Shown: one piece after another, positions 15,117 through 18,916 of the stretch
Layout: the number at the start of each line of letters is the position of its first letter
Numbering within the stretch: the stretch's first letter is position 1
Source of the DNA: Chloroflexota bacterium
GTDB lineage: Bacteria > Chloroflexota > Dehalococcoidia > Bin125
NCBI GenBank assembly: GCA_026705105.1
Contig: JAPPBK010000119.1
Span: 1 to 18,916, forward strand
DNA length: 18,916 nucleotides
Direction of reading: 5' to 3'
Notes under the pieces: generated by a model
Databases searched by the model: none
What the model was told of the DNA's origin: nothing
What the model saw: the letters and a program-made list of their open reading frames with translations, nothing else
Made by a program: the position numbers and the translations under genes

Positions 15117-16396
15117 CACGAGTGCTGACCGCGCTCTCCGCGTTACTGTTCCTCGCGCTGACCCTGGCCGCGTGCGCGGAGAATCCCAACGAGCATGTGC
15201 AGTCGAACGAGTTCTTCCGCCCGGCAGCCGATCCCGGCAGTCAAGAGCAAGAGGGCGCCGCGTCCGACGCAACGTCGCAGCAATCCCGGAGCGAGGATCA
15301 GGCGTCGGAACCGGGCGAATCGAGCGATGGAGATGCACAGCAGTCGGGGTCGGGCGAAGCGCACCAATCGTCGGAGGAGGAGCGGGTTCAACAGGACTCA
15401 CAACAGAGTGTTGTCGAGCAACAGGAGGATGAGTCGGAGGAGGAGTCGGACGGTGTGCCACTGCAGACTACGGAGGACGTCATTCGCCGCTACACCAATC
15501 CGACCTATGGCTACTCGATTGAGTTGATCTGCTCACCCTTCTGCGCGCCGACATCGAATGGCATTGATCGCGTCTCGTTCGGCTCGGAGACCGGTAGAGC
15601 GTTGATCGGCGTCGACGTGTTTCTCGACGAACAGAGCGATTCGGAGCCGTTGGTTCGCTCGCTGTTGGACCTGGAACAGGTTGAGTTCTCGTCGATCGAC
15701 GCCACGACGACGATCACCGGGGAGGAAGCGGAGCGATTCAACTGGGAGGAAGACCGACGCGCGACCGGCGGTTTCCAGGTGCGCTGGCACGCGGTGCTGG
15801 TACGGGTCCACGGTCTGGCGATCGTGCTGCGCGCCGGCGCGGTGCTGGAGGACTACGACGACGTGTCGGCAGCCCTGGAGCGGGCGATAGACTCGTTCTT
15901 CCTGCCGCTGGAGATCGCCGCCCGTCCGGGCCGCTACGAGCGCTTCGACTTCGTGCTCGACTACGACACGGGCGACTTCGCGCAGGAGTTCGGCCAGCCG
16001 ACGGACAACCCGCCGAGCGACCAGGTTGGTATCTTCGTGTTGCAGTCGACAACGGCGCTCAAGGCGGTGTTGACCTGGCAGACGCTGGGCGAAGCGTTTT
16101 ACGACGGCGACACGGCGATCACGCAATCGCTGCGGGACTCGCTGGGGATCGAAAACGTGGGCGGGTTCGTTGACGCGGGGACGATCGATGGTCGTCCGGC
16201 CCGCAGCGGGGAGACCGAGACGCCGTTCGGAACGGGCGTGATGATGATCCGCTCCTACGCCTGGTACTGCAACGACAGCGGTCGAGAGTTTGTGCTGCAC
16301 GTGCTCGATCCGGAAGAGCCGGAGGCGGTTGCGTTACCGTTGATCGCGGGATTCCGATGCAGTGTCGAAGACAATGCTGAGGAGGGAGTCCGCTAG
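15113..16396 (+). CDS. Secreted lipoprotein with acidic low-complexity linker and PsbP-like region
   Basis: Residues 1-21 are a lipoprotein signal peptide (MTRV, a hydrophobic run, then LTLAAC), with C21 as the lipidation site. Residues about 38-115 are a Ser/Gln/Glu/Asp-rich linker that should be disordered and would space the domain from the membrane. From about 120 on a folded region starts RYTNPTYGYSIEL, which resembles the opening of PsbP-like or DUF1795-type domains. A second half with RYERFDFVLDYDTG and the Cys-containing YAWYCNDSGREF follows, so there may be two related domains. Cys in ICSPFCAP and near the end could form disulfides. It is translationally coupled to the methyltransferase. 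Function unknown. Confidence 0.88.
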   Translation: MTRVLTALSALLFLALTLAACAENPNEHVQSNEFFRPAADPGSQEQEGAASDATSQQSRSEDQASEPGESSDGDAQQSGSGEAHQSSEEERVQQDSQQSVVEQQEDESEEESDGVPLQTTEDVIRRYTNPTYGYSIELICSPFCAPTSNGIDRVSFGSETGRALIGVDVFLDEQSDSEPLVRSLLDLEQVEFSSIDATTTITGEEAERFNWEEDRRATGGFQVRWHAVLVRVHGLAIVLRAGAVLEDYDDVSAALERAIDSFFLPLEIAARPGRYERFDFVLDYDTGDFAQEFGQPTDNPPSDQVGIFVLQSTTALKAVLTWQTLGEAFYDGDTAITQSLRDSLGIENVGGFVDAGTIDGRPARSGETETPFGTGVMMIRSYAWYCNDSGREFVLHVLDPEEPEAVALPLIAGFRCSVEDNAEEGVR

Positions 16397-16459
16397 GCGA
16401 GACTGCTTCGTTCAGAGCGGGGCGGTCAACGCGCTGACGAGCGGTCGACGGGGGGAGAA

Positions 16460-17563
16460 ATGCAGCGGAGGGTTGACTACGGGCACGCGCCGCGTCCGAT
16501 CACCGTGGCCCTGGACGCGATGGGTGGCGATCACGCGCCGACGGCGGTCGTCAAAGGCGCGATGAGCGCGGCGCGGGAGCTGGACGTCGACATCGTCCTG
16601 GTGGGTCGGGGGCGCGAGATACGCAGCCTGATGCCGGCGGCGCAGCGCAACCTGCGCATCCATGAGGCCTCGGAGGCGATCTCTATGGACGCGCCGCCGA
16701 CGGCGGTGCGGCGGATGCGGGATTCATCGATCATGGTCGGACTCGGACTGCTCGCCGACGGGGAGGCGGATGCGTTTCTCTCCTTCGGCAACACCGGCGC
16801 GGTGATGGCCGGATCGCTGTTCAGCCTGGGGCGGATTCCCGGCGTGGCGCGTCCTGCGCTGGGCGCGCTGTTCCGCAACGGGCGCGGCACCACCTCGCTG
16901 CTGCTGGACGTGGGCGCGAACGTGGAAGCGCGGCCGCAGCACCTCTGCCAGTTCGCGACGATGGGACGGGCTTACGTGGAGCGCGTGCTGCGTCACCGAA
17001 ACCCCAGCGTGGGCCTGCTCAACGTGGGTGAGGAGGAGCTGAAGGGCACCGGGTTGCACCAGGAGGCATATCAGCTGCTGGCGCGGCAAGAGCCGAACTT
17101 CGTCGGCAACATCGAGGCGAACCGGATGGTCGCCGGGGCGGCCGACGTGATCGTCTCGGACGGGTTCAGCGGCAACGTGGCGGTCAAGCTGACTGAAGGC
17201 ATCGTTGAGCAGCTCTTTGGCGAGTTGCGCCGCAGCATCGAGGCGAATGTGCTGCACATGGCCGGCGCCTGGATGATGCGCGGCGCGTTTCGCAGCCTGC
17301 GCTCGCACTGGGATTATGCGAAGGTCGGCTCGGCGCCGCTGTTCGGGATCGACGGCGCGGTGTTGGTCGGACATGGACGGGCCAACGCCGAAGCCGTGAC
17401 CAGCGGCATCCGTTCGGCCCGCAGCGTGGTGCAATCCGGCGTGGTGCAGGCAATCGGCGACGCGGTCGCCGGGACCGCGCCCGTGGAGGACGACGCGGAG
17501 TTGTCCGAACCGCAACGATCCAATGGTGAGGTGAGCGACACTTGGCGCTACGAGCGGCGCTGA
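16460..17563 (+). CDS. plsX: Phosphate acyltransferase PlsX
   Basis: Makes acyl-phosphate from acyl-ACP, the donor for PlsY in phospholipid synthesis; it is a peripheral membrane protein. Diagnostic parts are VALDAMGGDHAP (16-27), SFGNTGAVMAG, LLLDVGANVEARP, VGLLNVGEEELKGT, FVGNIEANRM and VIVSDGFSGNVAVKLTEG. At 367 residues it is slightly longer than the usual 330-350, through a short N-terminus and a polar tail. ggggggag precedes the ATG. The usual neighbours (rpmF, fabH, fabD) are absent: a lipoprotein gene precedes it and trxA follows. Confidence 0.97.
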   Translation: MQRRVDYGHAPRPITVALDAMGGDHAPTAVVKGAMSAARELDVDIVLVGRGREIRSLMPAAQRNLRIHEASEAISMDAPPTAVRRMRDSSIMVGLGLLADGEADAFLSFGNTGAVMAGSLFSLGRIPGVARPALGALFRNGRGTTSLLLDVGANVEARPQHLCQFATMGRAYVERVLRHRNPSVGLLNVGEEELKGTGLHQEAYQLLARQEPNFVGNIEANRMVAGAADVIVSDGFSGNVAVKLTEGIVEQLFGELRRSIEANVLHMAGAWMMRGAFRSLRSHWDYAKVGSAPLFGIDGAVLVGHGRANAEAVTSGIRSARSVVQSGVVQAIGDAVAGTAPVEDDAELSEPQRSNGEVSDTWRYERR

Positions 17564-17597
17564 TCATCGCCCGAGTCGGCGCGCGGATACGATACAT

Positions 17598-17603
17598 TTG
17601 ACA
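17598..17603 (+). promoter_or_regulatory. Possible -35 element before trxA
   Basis: A perfect ttgaca lies 42 bases before the trxA start and forms part of a small dyad, tgac-ag-gtca (17599-17608). No good -10 hexamer lies 16-18 bases downstream, so this is weak support for a trxA promoter. Confidence 0.25.
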
Positions 17604-17644
17604 GGTCAGCGAGCGATTGACTGCAGATTGCTTGGAGGAGTCAA

Positions 17645-17971
17645 ATGGCAAAGCCCCAGGAAGTCACGGACGCGAGCTTCCAGGTTGACGTGAAGGACAA
17701 CGACCTGCCGGTGCTGGTCGATTTCTGGGCGCCCTGGTGCGGTCCCTGCCGCATGGTTGCGCCAATCGTGGATGAGCTCTCCGAGGAGTACGACGGCCGA
17801 GTCGCCTTCTACAAGCTCAACACGGACGAGAACCCGGGCATCGCGACCGAGTACGGGATCCGCAGCATTCCGACGCTGCTCGTGTTCAAGGGCGGCGAAG
17901 TGGCCGGCCAGATCGTTGGCTTCCGCCCGAAGAGCGATCTTGCCAAGCGCCTGGACGAAGTGCTGACCTAG
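17645..17971 (+). CDS. trxA: Thioredoxin
   Basis: Small cytoplasmic dithiol reductant. The active site is FWAPWCGPCRMVAP with C32 and C35, and the cis-proline loop is GIRSIPTLLVFKGGE. At 108 residues it is a standard single-domain thioredoxin without signal peptide. ggagg lies 6 bases before the ATG. It is 81 bases from plsX and is followed by a terminator-like hairpin, so it is probably its own transcription unit or the end of the plsX one. Confidence 0.98.
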   Translation: MAKPQEVTDASFQVDVKDNDLPVLVDFWAPWCGPCRMVAPIVDELSEEYDGRVAFYKLNTDENPGIATEYGIRSIPTLLVFKGGEVAGQIVGFRPKSDLAKRLDEVLT

Positions 17972-17998
17972 TCGGGCCAATCCCCGCCCAGACTTGAT

Positions 17999-18030
17999 GC
18001 GGGCCGACGGCGCTCACGCTGCCGGTCCGC
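17999..18030 (+). terminator. Terminator-like hairpin after trxA
   Basis: A 13-bp stem (gcgggccgacggc with gctgccggtccgc; two G-U pairs and one A-C mismatch) closes a 6-base loop, 28 bases after the trxA stop. The tail begins ttcgcgtat rather than a clean T-run, so termination is probable but not certain. Confidence 0.5.
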
Positions 18031-18041
18031 TTCGCGTATCC

Positions 18042-18058
18042 TGCGCGAGTTACGCGCA
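18042..18058 (+). promoter_or_regulatory. Small inverted repeat upstream of the monooxygenase gene
   Basis: tgcgcg/cgcgca with a 5-base loop, 43 bases before the next start and touching a weak -10-like tatcct (18037-18042). It could be an operator or a second terminator stem. Chance formation is possible in this GC-rich gap. Confidence 0.3.
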
Positions 18059-18101
18059 CATGCTACGCCCGAGAGTCCAACCCTGAAACGAGGCATCTCA
18101 G

Positions 18102-18916
18102 ATGAAGGTCGGCGTCCACTTCAACTTCCAGAACTACACGGATTGGGATCGGTTTGAGGCGCATGCCGTCTCCGAGACGATGCCGGTGAGCGACCAGCAG
18201 ATCTACGAGGAAGACCTGCACCTCGGCGGGCTGGTGGAGCCGCTGGGCTTCGACTCCTACTGGTGCATCGACCACCACTTCTCGCCCTACATCATGACCT
18301 CGGGCGCATTGCAAAACCTGACCTACTTCGCCGGCAAGACCGAGCGGATCGACTTCGGCACGATGGTGATCGTGCTGCCCTGGTACGACCCGGTGGCGAT
18401 CACGGAACAGATCACCGTGCTGGACAACATGCTCCAGGGCCGCAAGCTGACGCTGGGGCTGGGCCGAGGCGCGGCCAAGCGCGAGTTCGAGGCCTTCCGC
18501 TCGCCGATGGGCGAGTCGCGCGACCGCTTCATGGAGTCTCTGGACGTAGTGCGCAAGGCGCTGACCCAGGAGTACTTCTCGCACGAGGGCGATTTCTACA
18601 CGATCCCGGAGACCACGATTCGGCCGCGCCCGCGTAATCCGCAGCAGTTGCTCGACTCTATGCGGGTCGCCTGGATTTCGCCCGAGACGCTGGAGATCGC
18701 CGCCAACGCCGGACTGGGGATGCTCTTCACCAACTCGAAGAAGTGGGAGGAGTATCAGGAAGACGTCAAGCGCTTCAACGAGATTCGCGTCGGCAATGGT
18801 TGGGAGCCACGTCAGCCGACCGTCGTGGCCAACGTGGCCTGCTTCGACAGCGAGGAAGAGGCCTGGGACGTCATGGTGCAGCACACCGGTGAGTTCCAGG
18901 AGAGCGTCGAGCGGCA
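18102..18916 (+). CDS. Luciferase-like (LLM class) flavin-dependent monooxygenase, 3' end outside the window
   Basis: The frame from the ATG at 18102 is open to the right edge (271 codons, no stop). It opens MKVGVHFNFQNYTDW. Family features are EPLGFDSYWCIDHHFSPY (the H-H-F beta strand typical of bacterial-luciferase-like TIM barrels), IDFGTMVIVLPWYDPVAITEQ, LDNMLQGRKLTLGLGRGAAKREFEAF, SRDRFMESLDVVRKAL and the later MRVAWISPETLEIAANAGLGML. Members use FMN or F420 to oxidise small organic substrates with the help of a separate reductase. Whether this one uses FMN or F420, and its substrate, cannot be read here. acgagg lies 10 bases before the ATG. Such genes are abundant in SAR202-type Chloroflexota. 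Confidence 0.92.
   Translation, partial: MKVGVHFNFQNYTDWDRFEAHAVSETMPVSDQQIYEEDLHLGGLVEPLGFDSYWCIDHHFSPYIMTSGALQNLTYFAGKTERIDFGTMVIVLPWYDPVAITEQITVLDNMLQGRKLTLGLGRGAAKREFEAFRSPMGESRDRFMESLDVVRKALTQEYFSHEGDFYTIPETTIRPRPRNPQQLLDSMRVAWISPETLEIAANAGLGMLFTNSKKWEEYQEDVKRFNEIRVGNGWEPRQPTVVANVACFDSEEEAWDVMVQHTGEFQESVER

Overview
This window is ordinary bacterial chromosome: high GC, densely packed, and with no mobile element, CRISPR array, tRNA or rRNA that I can see. Protein style points to a Chloroflexota-like bacterium (Dehalococcoidia/SAR202 or Thermomicrobia-like). Reasons are the SecY sequence around the plug and TM2, the L13/S9 sequences, an archaeal-style short AhcY beside MetK, lipoproteins with a PsbP-like tail, and a luciferase-like monooxygenase. 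This placement is inference from remembered family patterns; no search was run.

Region 1 (1-8370, + strand) is the end of the spc operon and the alpha operon, running without a break into the L13/S9 genes: secY (5' end outside the window), adk, map, infA, rpsM, rpsK, rpsD, rpoA, rplQ, truA, rplM, rpsI. It makes the protein-export channel, energy-charge and N-terminal Met-processing enzymes, IF-1, ribosomal proteins, RNA polymerase alpha and a tRNA pseudouridine synthase. Oddities are a ~140-residue acidic insertion in an extracytoplasmic loop of SecY, a basic N-terminal extension on IF-1, a long acidic tail on RpoA, a non-canonical zinc site in the Adk LID, and no rpmJ between infA and rpsM.

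Region 2 (8403-14192, - strand) is a tight six-gene operon, transcribed apt, mtnP, a PfkB-family kinase, a GNAT acetyltransferase, ahcY, metK. Three of its five junctions are 4-base start/stop overlaps (GTGA, GTGA, ATGA). Together the genes make S-adenosylmethionine and clear its two nucleoside by-products. MetK makes SAM. AhcY splits S-adenosylhomocysteine. MtnP cleaves methylthioadenosine. Apt returns adenine to AMP. The PfkB kinase could phosphorylate adenosine, closing the loop (inference).

Region 3 (14295-17563, + strand) is divergent from region 2 across about 100 bp. It holds a class I SAM-dependent methyltransferase coupled by ATGA to a lipoprotein with a long low-complexity linker, then plsX (phospholipid synthesis).

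Region 4 (17645-18916, + strand) has a thioredoxin gene, a terminator-like hairpin, and the first 271 codons of a luciferase-like flavin monooxygenase that runs off the right edge.

I did not find a wholly new system. The best candidates for something undescribed are the SecY loop insertion, which by eye resembles a FliD/flagellin-IN type domain, and the complete SAM by-product recycling operon with its unassigned kinase and acetyltransferase. No stretch of more than 300 bases lacks a gene.
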